Origin: Andeanibacterium fulvum
GTDB taxonomy: Bacteria; Pseudomonadota; Alphaproteobacteria; Sphingomonadales; Sphingomonadaceae
Reading direction: 5' to 3'
Length of the DNA stretch: 64,000 nt
Assembly (NCBI RefSeq): GCF_037154085.1
Contig: NZ_JBANRM010000005.1
Coordinates: forward strand, 62,001 to 126,000
Shown in pieces: positions 34,879 through 43,533 of this stretch (position 1 is its first letter; every line of letters begins with the position of its first letter). The position numbers were made by a program, and so were the translations under genes. The notes under the pieces were generated by a model. The model did no database searches. It had not been told where the DNA came from and was given only the letters and a program-made list of their open reading frames with translations.

Positions 34879-35814
34879 TCAAGGCCTCCCCACGCGCTGG
34901 ATTTCCCATTGCAGGTCCACGCCCTGGCTCTGGGACACCCGGCGGCGCACTTCCTCGCCCAGCCCTTCGATATCGGCGCTGGTGGCACTGCCGGTGTTGA
35001 TCAGGAAATTGGTATGCTTTTCGCTCACTTGCGCGCCGCCCATGGTCAGGCCCCGGCAACCGGCGGCCTCGACCAGCCGCCATGCCTTGTCGCCTTCGGG
35101 GTTCTTGAAAGTCGATCCGCCCGTCTTGGAGCGGAGCGGCTGCGATTCCTCGCGTGCGGCGGCGATGCGGTCCATTTCCGCGCCGATTGCCGCCGGGTCG
35201 CCCGGCTGGCCGCGAAAGCGCGCCGAAACCACGATGGCCCCATCCGGCAGGGCCGAGTGGCGATAGGAATAATGCAGATCGTCCGGCGTCAGCGTCACGA
35301 AACCGCCATCGGCCAGCATCACGTCGCAATCGACCAGGATGTCGGAAACCTCGCGGCCATAGGCGCCGCCATTCATCCGCACGAAGCCGCCCACCGTACC
35401 GGGAATGCCGCGCAGGAATTCCAGCCCGGCAATGCCTGCATCGCGTGCAGTGGAGGCCACCAGAATGCCGCTCGCCCCGCCGCCGCAGCGCAGAGTGGTG
35501 GCGTCTTCCTGCTCGACCTTGGCGAAGGGCTTGCCCAGCCGCACCACCACGCCCGGCACGCCGCCGTCGCGCACGATCAGGTTGGAGCCCAGCCCCAGCG
35601 CCATGACCGGCACTCGCCCGCCAAGCTGGCCCAGGAAAATGGCCAGATCCTCGCGGTCCGCAGGCTCGAACAGCCAGTCTGCCGCCCCGCCCGCCTTGAA
35701 CCACACCAGCGGTGCAAGCGGCGCGTTGCGCGTCAGCTTGCCGCGCACGTCCTTTACGGGAAGGTTCGCCGAAACCATCACTTCATCGATTTCGGAGAAA
35801 GGCGCGCTCATCAT
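34879..35814 (-). CDS. murB: UDP-N-acetylenolpyruvoylglucosamine reductase
   Basis: A 311-residue FAD-dependent enzyme that reduces UDP-GlcNAc-enolpyruvate to UDP-MurNAc. FAD-binding motifs are MALGLGSNLIVRDGGVPGVVVRLG and GLEFLRGIPGTVGGFVRMNGGAYG. The catalytic serine region is SKTGGSTFKNP, and AGCRGLTMGGAQVSEKHTNFLINTG contains the conserved Glu-neighbour segment. Paired ATG codons at 35814 and 35811 both overlap the murC stop, so the first amino acid is uncertain by one. The downstream gene ddlB is separated by about 120 bases containing a palindromic repeat. Confidence 0.95.
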   Translation of the reverse strand: MMSAPFSEIDEVMVSANLPVKDVRGKLTRNAPLAPLVWFKAGGAADWLFEPADREDLAIFLGQLGGRVPVMALGLGSNLIVRDGGVPGVVVRLGKPFAKVEQEDATTLRCGGGASGILVASTARDAGIAGLEFLRGIPGTVGGFVRMNGGAYGREVSDILVDCDVMLADGGFVTLTPDDLHYSYRHSALPDGAIVVSARFRGQPGDPAAIGAEMDRIAAAREESQPLRSKTGGSTFKNPEGDKAWRLVEAAGCRGLTMGGAQVSEKHTNFLINTGSATSADIEGLGEEVRRRVSQSQGVDLQWEIQRVGRP

Positions 35815-37226
35815 TTGGCCGCGCCCTTCTTTGCCTCGATCGCCGGGGCGAGCCCCGCCGCCCAGCGCGTGATGTCGCCCGCACCAAGGCACACGACGAT
35901 ATCACCCGGCTCCACGATGCCGGAAAGCACGCCCGCCAACTCGTCCGCGCCGGAAACTTCTGCGGCCGAACGATGCCCGCGCGCCTTGATGCCGCTGACC
36001 AGCACATGGCTGTCCACGCCCTCGATCGGGCTCTCTCCCGCAGGATAGACCGGCGCGGCAAACACCATGTCGGCATCGTTGAAGCAGGTCTGGAACTCTT
36101 CCATCAGGTCGCGCAGGCGCGTGAAGCGGTGCGGCTGGACCACGGCGATCACGCGGTTCTGCGTCGCTTCGCGCGCGGCGGCCAGCACAGCTTTGATCTC
36201 CACCGGATGGTGCGCGTAATCGTCGATGATCGTCGCCCCGCCCGTCTCGCCCACCTTGGTGAAGCGGCGGCGGACCCCGCCGAACTTGGCGAAACCGTTG
36301 CGGATTACATCGTCGGGACAGCCCATTTCCACCGCCACGGCAATCGCCGCGAGCGCGTTCTGGACATTATGGCGCCCCGGCATCGGCAGTTTCACGCCTT
36401 CGATCCGGCGATCTTCCTGCCCACGCTGGCGGATCACGGCGTCGAACACATTGCCGCCGCCTTCGGGCCGGACATTCACGCCGCACACGTCCGCCTGCAG
36501 CGAGAAGCCGTAAGTGACCACGCGCCGGTCACGCACGAGGCCGACCACGGACTGCACTTCCGGGTGATCGATGCACAACACGGCCGCGCCGTAGAAGGGC
36601 ACGTTCTCGATGAATTCGACGAAGGCCTTCTTCACGGCATCGAACGAGCCGTAATGGTCGAGATGTTCCGGATCGATATTGGTGACGACCGCGATGGTGC
36701 CGTCCAGCCGCAGGAACGAACCGTCGCTCTCATCCGCCTCGACCACCATCCAGTCGCTGGCGCCAAGGCGCGCATTGGAACCATAGCTTTCGATGATCCC
36801 GCCATTGATGACGGTCGGGTCGATCCCGCCCGCATCCAGCAGCGTGGCGATCATGCTGGTGGTGGTCGTCTTGCCATGCGTACCGGCTACGGCGACGGTG
36901 TTCTTCAGCCGCATCAGTTCCGCCAGCATCTCTGCCCGGCGGACCACGGGAATGCGATGCTCCAGCGCGGCGGCCACTTCCGGATTGGTGCGGCGCACGG
37001 CGGTGGAAGTCACCACCACGGCGGCATCGCCCAGATTTTCGGCCGCATGGCCGATCATCACCTTGATCCCGCGCGCGCGCAGCCGTTCTACCGACGGACC
37101 TTCTGCAATATCCGAACCCTGAACTTCATAGCCCAGGTTCTTCATCACCTCGGCAATGCCGGACATGCCGATGCCGCCAATGCCGACGAAGTGGATCGTC
37201 CCGATATCGGTGCCCACCCCCTTCAT
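35811..37226 (-). CDS. murC: UDP-N-acetylmuramate--L-alanine ligase
   Basis: A 471-residue Mur ligase adding L-Ala to UDP-MurNAc. IHFVGIGGIGMSGIAEVM forms the N-terminal UDP-binding domain. The ATP loop is AGTHGKTTTTSMIA and the C-terminal domain includes IIDDYAHHPVEIKAVL, the MurC-typical motif. ATG 37226 (MKGVGTDIG) overlaps the murG stop by four bases; an upstream extension to 37373 would lie inside murG and is not needed. Cytoplasmic, ATP and Mg dependent. Confidence 0.96.
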   Translation of the reverse strand: MKGVGTDIGTIHFVGIGGIGMSGIAEVMKNLGYEVQGSDIAEGPSVERLRARGIKVMIGHAAENLGDAAVVVTSTAVRRTNPEVAAALEHRIPVVRRAEMLAELMRLKNTVAVAGTHGKTTTTSMIATLLDAGGIDPTVINGGIIESYGSNARLGASDWMVVEADESDGSFLRLDGTIAVVTNIDPEHLDHYGSFDAVKKAFVEFIENVPFYGAAVLCIDHPEVQSVVGLVRDRRVVTYGFSLQADVCGVNVRPEGGGNVFDAVIRQRGQEDRRIEGVKLPMPGRHNVQNALAAIAVAVEMGCPDDVIRNGFAKFGGVRRRFTKVGETGGATIIDDYAHHPVEIKAVLAAAREATQNRVIAVVQPHRFTRLRDLMEEFQTCFNDADMVFAAPVYPAGESPIEGVDSHVLVSGIKARGHRSAAEVSGADELAGVLSGIVEPGDIVVCLGAGDITRWAAGLAPAIEAKKGAAK

Positions 37227-38404
37227 TGTGCATTCTCCCGGGCCAGCGCCTCGCGCCCGTTGGGCTTTGTTTCCCCGCCATTCACGCGGATCACATCCAT
37301 CAGCGGGGCGCCGCCGAAGCTCTCGACGAGGTCGGCAAGATCCTTCGCCGCATTGGGGCGGCCGCAATTCCATGCGGCATGGGCCGCATTGGCCAGTGTT
37401 TCAGGGTGCTGGGCCATGGCCTGTATCTGCTTGGCAAGTTCCTTGGCGGTGAAGCCGGCCTGACGGATCGAGCGTGCGCCGCCAGCCTTGACCATTTCGC
37501 GGGCATTGGCCGCCTGATGGTCGTCGGTTGCGATAGGCAGCGGCACGAGGATCGCAGGGCGGCCCACGGCGGTGAGTTCGGCGATAGTGGACGCCCCCGC
37601 CCGCCCGATGAACAGATGCGCATCGGCAAGGCGGTTGGCCATATCTTCGAAATAGGTGCCCAGTTCGGCCGGAATGCCGTGGCTGGCATAACGCTGGCGC
37701 ACCGTTTCCAGATCTTCCGGGCGGCATTGCTGCGTTACTTGCAGGCGCGAGCGCAGGGCGGGCTGAAGCATGGAAAGCCCATCGGGCACCACTTCGGACA
37801 GCACGCGCGCGCCCTGGCTGCCGCCGGTCACCAGCACGCGCAGCAGCCCGTCCTCGGTAAAGGCGGGATAGGGCTGATCGCGCAGGGCAAGCACTTCCGC
37901 GCGGACGGGATTGCCCACGATGTGCACCTTGTCGTGCCACTTGTCCTTCAGCCGGTCGACCTGCGGATAGGCCGTGGCGATGGCGTTCACCTTGCCCGCC
38001 AGCAGCCGGTTGACCCGGCCGAGCACGGCGTTCTGTTCATGAACCACGGTGGGGATACGGGCGGAAGTCGCCGCCAGCAGTGCAGGCAGCGCCGGATATC
38101 CGCCGAAGCCGATCACGGCCGAAGGCTCGAACGCATCGAACAGGCGCAGAGCCATCTGGCGCCCCTGCCATACCGCGCGCGCGCCGCCGATCCACTTGAG
38201 CGGGTTCTTGCCGAAGCGCCCGGCGGGCAGAACATGGGCAGGCAGGAAGTCCGGCTTGCCCGGAATGGCCGCACCGCGCTCGTCCGTGATCAGGGCGACA
38301 TGATGCCCGCGCCGTTCAAGCTCGGTAGCGAGCGCGAAGGCGGGGATCAGATGTCCGCCTGTTCCTCCGGCGGCGAGTACGTAATGTTTCGAAGCGGAGC
38401 TCAA
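37223..38404 (-). CDS. murG: Undecaprenyldiphospho-muramoylpentapeptide beta-N-acetylglucosaminyltransferase
   Basis: A 393-residue GT28 enzyme converting lipid I to lipid II on the cytoplasmic face of the membrane. Family motifs: VLAAGGTGGHLIPAFALA (G loop 1), VIGFGGYPALPALLAA (G loop 2), HEQNAVLGRVNRLLA, VLVTGGSQGARVL (G loop 3), and LFIGRAGASTIAELTAVGRPAILVPLP. The proposed start is a TTG at 38404 that overlaps the ftsW stop (TTGA) and has GGAGGG five bases upstream. No ATG lies close to the conserved KHYVLAAGG, and the longer frame to 38827 is inside ftsW. Confidence 0.95.
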   Translation of the reverse strand: MSSASKHYVLAAGGTGGHLIPAFALATELERRGHHVALITDERGAAIPGKPDFLPAHVLPAGRFGKNPLKWIGGARAVWQGRQMALRLFDAFEPSAVIGFGGYPALPALLAATSARIPTVVHEQNAVLGRVNRLLAGKVNAIATAYPQVDRLKDKWHDKVHIVGNPVRAEVLALRDQPYPAFTEDGLLRVLVTGGSQGARVLSEVVPDGLSMLQPALRSRLQVTQQCRPEDLETVRQRYASHGIPAELGTYFEDMANRLADAHLFIGRAGASTIAELTAVGRPAILVPLPIATDDHQAANAREMVKAGGARSIRQAGFTAKELAKQIQAMAQHPETLANAAHAAWNCGRPNAAKDLADLVESFGGAPLMDVIRVNGGETKPNGREALARENAQ

Positions 38405-39651
38405 TGCCGCCCTCCCTTGTCCCGGTCCTCTTTGGCGAGCGCCGCCATGAGATCGAACCGGTCCCGGCTGAGATAGGGGTTGCGCCGCGTCAAGGCCAGC
38501 ATCAGCCCCACAGTTAGGCACAGGGCAATTGTGGACGAACCGCCATAGCTCACCAGCGGCAAGGTCATGCCCTTGGAGGGGAAGAGCTGGAGGTTGACGA
38601 GGATGTTGATGAAGGCCTGTCCGCCGATCAGCGCGATAAGACCCGATGCGGAAAGGATAGTGAACAGGTCCTCCTCGTTCACCAGCCGCACCAGCACGCG
38701 GGCGATGATCGCCAGATAGACCAGCACCACCACGGCGCAGATCAGCAGGCCGAATTCCTCGCCGATCACCGAGAAAATATAGTCCGTATGCGCTTCGGGC
38801 AGGGAGAGCTTGCGCGTGCCCAGCCACATGCCGCTGCCGGTCCAGCCGCCCGCCATCAGCGTGCGCCGGGCAAGGTCCACCTGGTCATAGGCAGTGCCGC
38901 CGCCAAGGAAGGCGTCGATGCGGTGGCGGGCATTGTCGTAAAGCAGATAGGTCGCGCCGATCCCCACGATGCCCGCGCCCATCAGCGCGCCGATGCGGCG
39001 CATGTCGATGCCGGAAAGCAGTACCAGCACGGCCCAGCAGCCGACATAGAGGATCGCGGAGCCGAAATCGGGTTGCGCCATCAGCAGGCCCACGATCAGC
39101 ACCATCAAACTGCTGGCGATGGCGATCACCGGCAGGCGCGGATCGCGCACGCGCCACGAGAGAATCCAGGCCATCGTCACCGCATAAGCGGGCTTGAGGA
39201 ATTCGGACGGCTGCAGGCTGATGCCGAAGCGCAGCCACCGCTTGGCGCCGTTCACTTCCGACCCCACGAAGGGCACCAGCACGAGGCCGATCAGCATCGC
39301 CGCACACAGCACGATGGCGCCGCGCCGTGCCCAGTCCTTCGGCGCCATGGAGACGCCCAGCATGGTCAGGATACCCAGGAACTGCCAGCGCAGGTGCAGC
39401 CAGTAGAAATAGAGATCGTCGAGCTTGACTGCCGAGGTGGAGAGGCGCCGCGCACTGGCCGGGGAAGCGGCTGCCACCGCCACCGTGCCGATCGCCATGA
39501 GCAGCAGCACCAGCACCAGCAGCACGCGGTCGATCTCGCGCCACCAGATGCGCAGCTGGCTGCGCTTGTCGAGCCGCCTGCGCGAAGCCTGCGAGCTACG
39601 CTCCCCCACATGGGGGACATAGGGCTGGGACAGGCTCGGCGTCACCGTCAC
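38401..39651 (-). CDS. ftsW: Lipid II polymerase of the divisome, FtsW
   Basis: A 416-residue SEDS-family membrane protein with about ten membrane helices, the peptidoglycan glycosyltransferase partner of FtsI. Family motifs include GAKRWLRFGISLQPSEFLKPAY with the conserved Glu-Lys, QPDFGSAILYVGCW containing the catalytic Asp-region, and SVIGEEFGLLICAVVVLVYL followed by PLVSYGGSSTIALCLTVGLML near the C-terminus. Start and stop overlap murD and murG by four bases each. Confidence 0.95.
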   Translation of the reverse strand: MTVTPSLSQPYVPHVGERSSQASRRRLDKRSQLRIWWREIDRVLLVLVLLLMAIGTVAVAAASPASARRLSTSAVKLDDLYFYWLHLRWQFLGILTMLGVSMAPKDWARRGAIVLCAAMLIGLVLVPFVGSEVNGAKRWLRFGISLQPSEFLKPAYAVTMAWILSWRVRDPRLPVIAIASSLMVLIVGLLMAQPDFGSAILYVGCWAVLVLLSGIDMRRIGALMGAGIVGIGATYLLYDNARHRIDAFLGGGTAYDQVDLARRTLMAGGWTGSGMWLGTRKLSLPEAHTDYIFSVIGEEFGLLICAVVVLVYLAIIARVLVRLVNEEDLFTILSASGLIALIGGQAFINILVNLQLFPSKGMTLPLVSYGGSSTIALCLTVGLMLALTRRNPYLSRDRFDLMAALAKEDRDKGGRH

Positions 39652-40988
39652 TGTGCGACACCCCCATCCGTCAGGCAGCTGACGATCTCGCGGAAGGCAT
39701 CGCCGCGCATTTCATAATCGCGGAACTGGTCGAAGCTGGCGCAGGCAGGCGAGAACAGGATAACGTCACCGGGCTTTGCCGCTTCCATCGCGCGGCGCAC
39801 GGCCTCGGCCATCATCTCGCAGCGTTCGACATGAGTGACGGGATCGAGGATCTCGGCAAAGCGGGGGCCGGCCTCCCCGATAGTATAGGCAGCGGCGACA
39901 TTGCCGAAATAGCGCTCGCACTCGCCCAGATCGTCGCCCTTGGGCAGGCCGCCGAGAATCCAGTGCAGGCGCTTGTCCGGATTGGGCGGGAATGCGGCGA
40001 GCGCGGGCGCGGCCGATGCGGGATTGGTGGCCTTGCTGTCATTGATGAACAGCACGCCGCCATATTCGCCCAGCCGCTCCATCCGGTGGGGCAGGCCGCG
40101 GAAGGTGGTGAGCCCGGCCAGCACCTGCTCGCGCGTGACGCCCAGTTCTTCCACCAGCGCAGTGGCGACGGCCGCGTTTTCCAGATTATGCGGCCCCTGC
40201 AGCGAGGGCCATTCGGCCTGATGCGGCTGGATCGCGGCTTTGTCGACACAGGCGACGCGCCCGGCCGGGCGGCGGGCCCGCTCCGCCTCATAGATCGCGC
40301 GGGTAGGCGCATCATCGCAGCCGAAGACTGCGAAGGCACCTGTATCCTGCATCGCGAACAGCCGCGCCTTGGAGGCGGCATAGGCTTCGAACCCGGCATA
40401 GCGATCGAGATGATCGGGCGTGACGTTGGTCAGCGCCGCAGCCTCGCATTTGAGCGAGTAGGTCAGGTCGATCTGATAGCTCGACAGTTCCAGCACATAG
40501 ACGCCGGTGCCGTTCTCGTTTGGCGTCAGCGGCTCTTCCGCCAGGATCGGCAGGCCGATATTCCCGCCCATGCGCGCGGGGATACCGGCACTGTCGAGCA
40601 GGTGGCGCACCAGTGCGGTGGTGGTCGACTTGCCATTGGTGCCGGTGATACCCACCACGCGGTGCGGCGGCAGGTCGGCCCGTGCGAGCGCGAACAGTTC
40701 TATGTCGCCGATCAGCGGCACCCCCGCTTCGCGGGCACGCTGGGCGATGGGATGAACGTTGATCGGCACGCCGGGGGAGACGACCACGCCGTCGAACCCC
40801 GCAAGGTCGATCTCCAGCGGATCGGCCAGCCGCGCGCGCCCTTCAACCGCGGCACGGGCATTGTCCTGCCGGTCCCACGCGACGACTTCGGCGCCGCTGG
40901 CCAGCAGGCACTCGGCCGCAGCAAGCCCCGAACGAGCGAGGCCGAGAATGGCGTAGCGCTTGCCGGAGAAGTGGGTTGAGCGGATCAC
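39648..40988 (-). CDS. murD: UDP-N-acetylmuramoylalanine--D-glutamate ligase
   Basis: A 446-residue Mur ligase adding D-Glu. The N-terminal domain starts RYAILGLARSGLAAAECLLASGAEV; the ATP-binding loop is GITGTNGKSTTTALV; NVTPDHLDRY and INDSKATNPASAAPALAAF are MurD signatures in the central and C-terminal domains. The stop is followed at once by ftsW and the start overlaps mraY by four bases, giving continuous translational coupling through this part of the cluster. Confidence 0.96.
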   Translation of the reverse strand: MIRSTHFSGKRYAILGLARSGLAAAECLLASGAEVVAWDRQDNARAAVEGRARLADPLEIDLAGFDGVVVSPGVPINVHPIAQRAREAGVPLIGDIELFALARADLPPHRVVGITGTNGKSTTTALVRHLLDSAGIPARMGGNIGLPILAEEPLTPNENGTGVYVLELSSYQIDLTYSLKCEAAALTNVTPDHLDRYAGFEAYAASKARLFAMQDTGAFAVFGCDDAPTRAIYEAERARRPAGRVACVDKAAIQPHQAEWPSLQGPHNLENAAVATALVEELGVTREQVLAGLTTFRGLPHRMERLGEYGGVLFINDSKATNPASAAPALAAFPPNPDKRLHWILGGLPKGDDLGECERYFGNVAAAYTIGEAGPRFAEILDPVTHVERCEMMAEAVRRAMEAAKPGDVILFSPACASFDQFRDYEMRGDAFREIVSCLTDGGVAQ

Positions 40989-42055
40989 CTGAGCTTGAGC
41001 GTCGCGAGGCCCGCCAGCGCGAAGACGATCGAGATGATCCAGAAGCGGATCACCACAGTCGATTCAGGCCAGCCGAGCTGTTCGAAATGATGATGGATCG
41101 GCGCCATGCGGAACACACGCTTGCCGGTCCGCTTGTAGAAGAACACCTGGATGATGACCGAGGCGGTCTCCAGCACGAAGAGACCCCCGATTACCAGCAG
41201 CACGATCTCGTGATGGCTGGCCACCGCAATCGCGCCCAGCGCCCCGCCAAGGGCAAGGCTGCCCGTATCGCCCATGAAGACGGCGGCGGGCGGTGCGTTG
41301 AACCACAGGAAGGCCAGGCCCGCGCCCATGATCCCGGCGCAGAAAATGGCCAGTTCGCCCGCCCCCGGCACATGCGGTATGCCCAGATAGGTCGCATAGT
41401 CGACGCGGCCCGCGAGATAGCAGATCAGCGAGAAGGCCCCCGCGGCGATCACCACCGGCATGGTGGCGAGGCCGTCCAGCCCGTCGGTCAGGTTAACGGC
41501 ATTGCCGAAGCCCACGATCACCGTGGCGGCGAAGACGTAATAGAACGGCCCCAACGGAATGCTGACCCCGGAAAGGAAGGGGATGTAGAGGTTGGTGCTG
41601 ATCTGGCTGACGATGATCCAGCTTGCCACGCCCGCCACGGCGAATTCGGCGGCAAGGCGGACCTTGCCCGATACGCCCTTGTGGCTGCGCTTGGTCACCT
41701 TGTCGTAATCGTCGAGGAAGCCGATCAGGCCGAAGCCCACCGTCACTGCCATGCAGGCCCACACGAAGGGGCTCGCCAGGTTCATCCACAGCAGCATGGA
41801 GAGCATCAGCGAGACGAGGATCATCAGCCCGCCCATGGTGGGCGTGCCGCGCTTGGCGAGGTGGGTCTGCGGGCCGTCCTCGCGGATCGGCTGGCCCTTG
41901 CCCTGGCGCACGCGCAGCATGTTGATGAAGCGCGGACCGATCACCAGCCCGATCAGCAGCGCGGTGATCAGCACCGCGCCGGCGCGAAACGTCTGATAGC
42001 GCACGAGATTGGCCGGCCCTTCGAAATCCAGCCATTGTGCGATGAGATACAGCAT
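40985..42055 (-). CDS. mraY: Phospho-N-acetylmuramoyl-pentapeptide-transferase
   Basis: A 356-residue polytopic membrane enzyme that attaches phospho-MurNAc-pentapeptide to undecaprenyl phosphate, making lipid I. Catalytic aspartate motifs are visible: GFLDDYDKVTK, NAVNLTDGLDGLA, and AVFMGDTGSLALGGALGAIA. HHHFEQLGWPESTVVIRFW near the C-terminus is the cytoplasmic histidine loop. Its ATG shares a base with the murF stop (TAATG) and its stop overlaps murD. Confidence 0.97.
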   Translation of the reverse strand: MLYLIAQWLDFEGPANLVRYQTFRAGAVLITALLIGLVIGPRFINMLRVRQGKGQPIREDGPQTHLAKRGTPTMGGLMILVSLMLSMLLWMNLASPFVWACMAVTVGFGLIGFLDDYDKVTKRSHKGVSGKVRLAAEFAVAGVASWIIVSQISTNLYIPFLSGVSIPLGPFYYVFAATVIVGFGNAVNLTDGLDGLATMPVVIAAGAFSLICYLAGRVDYATYLGIPHVPGAGELAIFCAGIMGAGLAFLWFNAPPAAVFMGDTGSLALGGALGAIAVASHHEIVLLVIGGLFVLETASVIIQVFFYKRTGKRVFRMAPIHHHFEQLGWPESTVVIRFWIISIVFALAGLATLKLR

Positions 42056-43533
42056 TAGACTTCCTTGCGACCCTCGGCATTCCCGGCCGCGGCGAAGTGA
42101 GCCACCACGCGCGCCAGGCCTACCGAATTAGAGCCCTTGATCAGCACCGCGTCGCCCCCCGCAAGGCCATACTCCGCAAGCGCCGCGATGGCTTCTTCCG
42201 GCGTATTGCAATGGGCGAAGCGAATCGGCTTGCCAAGCGCGTTTGCCGCCCCTTTCCCCAATTCCTGCGCCAGCGCATCCATTTCCGCACCCACCAGCAA
42301 TGCGAAGTCGACATTGGCGGCAGCCAGCGGCTCGGTGAGCTGAACGTGGAAGGCCGGGCCGAAATCGCCCAGCTCCCGCATGGAGCCCAGCACGGCGATG
42401 CGGCGCGTGGCCGGCGTCTGCCCCAGTTGGGCCAGCGTGGCCCGCATGGACGCGGGGTTGGCGTTGTAGCTCTCGTCGATCAGCAGGGCCTGCCCGCCCG
42501 GAGCCGCGACGCGGTGGCGCGCACCCCGGCCCTTGAGGCCGCCCATCTCCGCCAGCGAGAGACCGGCCGCACCCAGATCGCCGCCCGCAGCACGCACTGC
42601 CGCCATCACGGCCAGCGAATTGGTCACCCAATGTTCGCCCGGCTCGGCCACGGTGTAGCACAGGCGGTTTTCGCCCAGATCGGCCGTTACCAGCGATCCG
42701 CCATTGGCCTGGGGAATGGCATCGAGCAGGCGCACATCGGCATCGCGCGCCTTGCCGAAGGAGACAACCTTTGCCCCGGCCGCCAGTGCGGCTTCCTTCA
42801 GGCGCAGGAAATGCGGGCTGTCCGCAGGTATAACTGCCGTGCCGCCCGCTTCGAGGCCGAGGAAGATTTCCGCCTTGGCGTCGGCAATCGCCTCTTCGCT
42901 GCCCAGCATCTCGATATGGGCGGGCGCGATGGTGGTGATGACGGCCACGTGCGGGCGGACCTGCGCAGTCAGTGCGGCGATTTCTCCGGCGTGGTTCATG
43001 CCCATTTCGAAAATTGCGAACTTTGCGCGTGCGTTCATTCGCGTAAGGCTGAGCGGGACGCCGACGTGGTTGTTGTAGCTGCGGACAGAGCGGTGCGCCG
43101 CGCCGCGGCTTGCGCGGTCGAGCGCGGCGAAGATCGCTTCCTTCACGCCCGTCTTGCCCACCGATCCGGTGACGCCGACGATCCGGGCGGACACCCGGCT
43201 GCGCGCGGCCTTTGCCAGCATGGCGAGCGCGGCGGCGGTATCCTCCACAAGGATGTGCGGGCGGTCGATCGGGCGATCCACCACGGCGGCTGCCGCGCCA
43301 TTGGCGAAGGCCTTGTCGAGATAGGCGTGACCGTCGCTCGTCTCGCCCTTCAGCGCGAAGAACAGGTCGCCCGGCATGACATCGCGGCTGTCGATCTCCA
43401 CGCCGGAAACCTGGAACTGCCCGCTGGGCTTGCCGCCCGTGGCGACGGCGATGGACACCGCATCCCACAGCGCCAGCGGCAGCGCGTCGGAAGTCTGGGG
43501 AAGCCATGCGACAGGAAGGGGAAGGGAAGCCAT
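42055..43533 (-). CDS. murF: UDP-N-acetylmuramoyl-tripeptide--D-alanyl-D-alanine ligase
   Basis: A 492-residue Mur ligase joining D-Ala-D-Ala to the tripeptide precursor. VEIDSRDVMPGDLFFALKGETSDGHAYLDKAFANGA is the MurF/MurE N-terminal domain. The ATP loop is GVTGSVGKTGVKEA, and NHVGVPLSLTRM and LLIDESYNANPASMRATLAQL are MurF hallmarks. ATG 43533 shares a base with the murE stop (TAATG); the extension to 43563 is inside murE and unlikely. Confidence 0.95.
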   Translation of the reverse strand: MASLPLPVAWLPQTSDALPLALWDAVSIAVATGGKPSGQFQVSGVEIDSRDVMPGDLFFALKGETSDGHAYLDKAFANGAAAAVVDRPIDRPHILVEDTAAALAMLAKAARSRVSARIVGVTGSVGKTGVKEAIFAALDRASRGAAHRSVRSYNNHVGVPLSLTRMNARAKFAIFEMGMNHAGEIAALTAQVRPHVAVITTIAPAHIEMLGSEEAIADAKAEIFLGLEAGGTAVIPADSPHFLRLKEAALAAGAKVVSFGKARDADVRLLDAIPQANGGSLVTADLGENRLCYTVAEPGEHWVTNSLAVMAAVRAAGGDLGAAGLSLAEMGGLKGRGARHRVAAPGGQALLIDESYNANPASMRATLAQLGQTPATRRIAVLGSMRELGDFGPAFHVQLTEPLAAANVDFALLVGAEMDALAQELGKGAANALGKPIRFAHCNTPEEAIAALAEYGLAGGDAVLIKGSNSVGLARVVAHFAAAGNAEGRKEV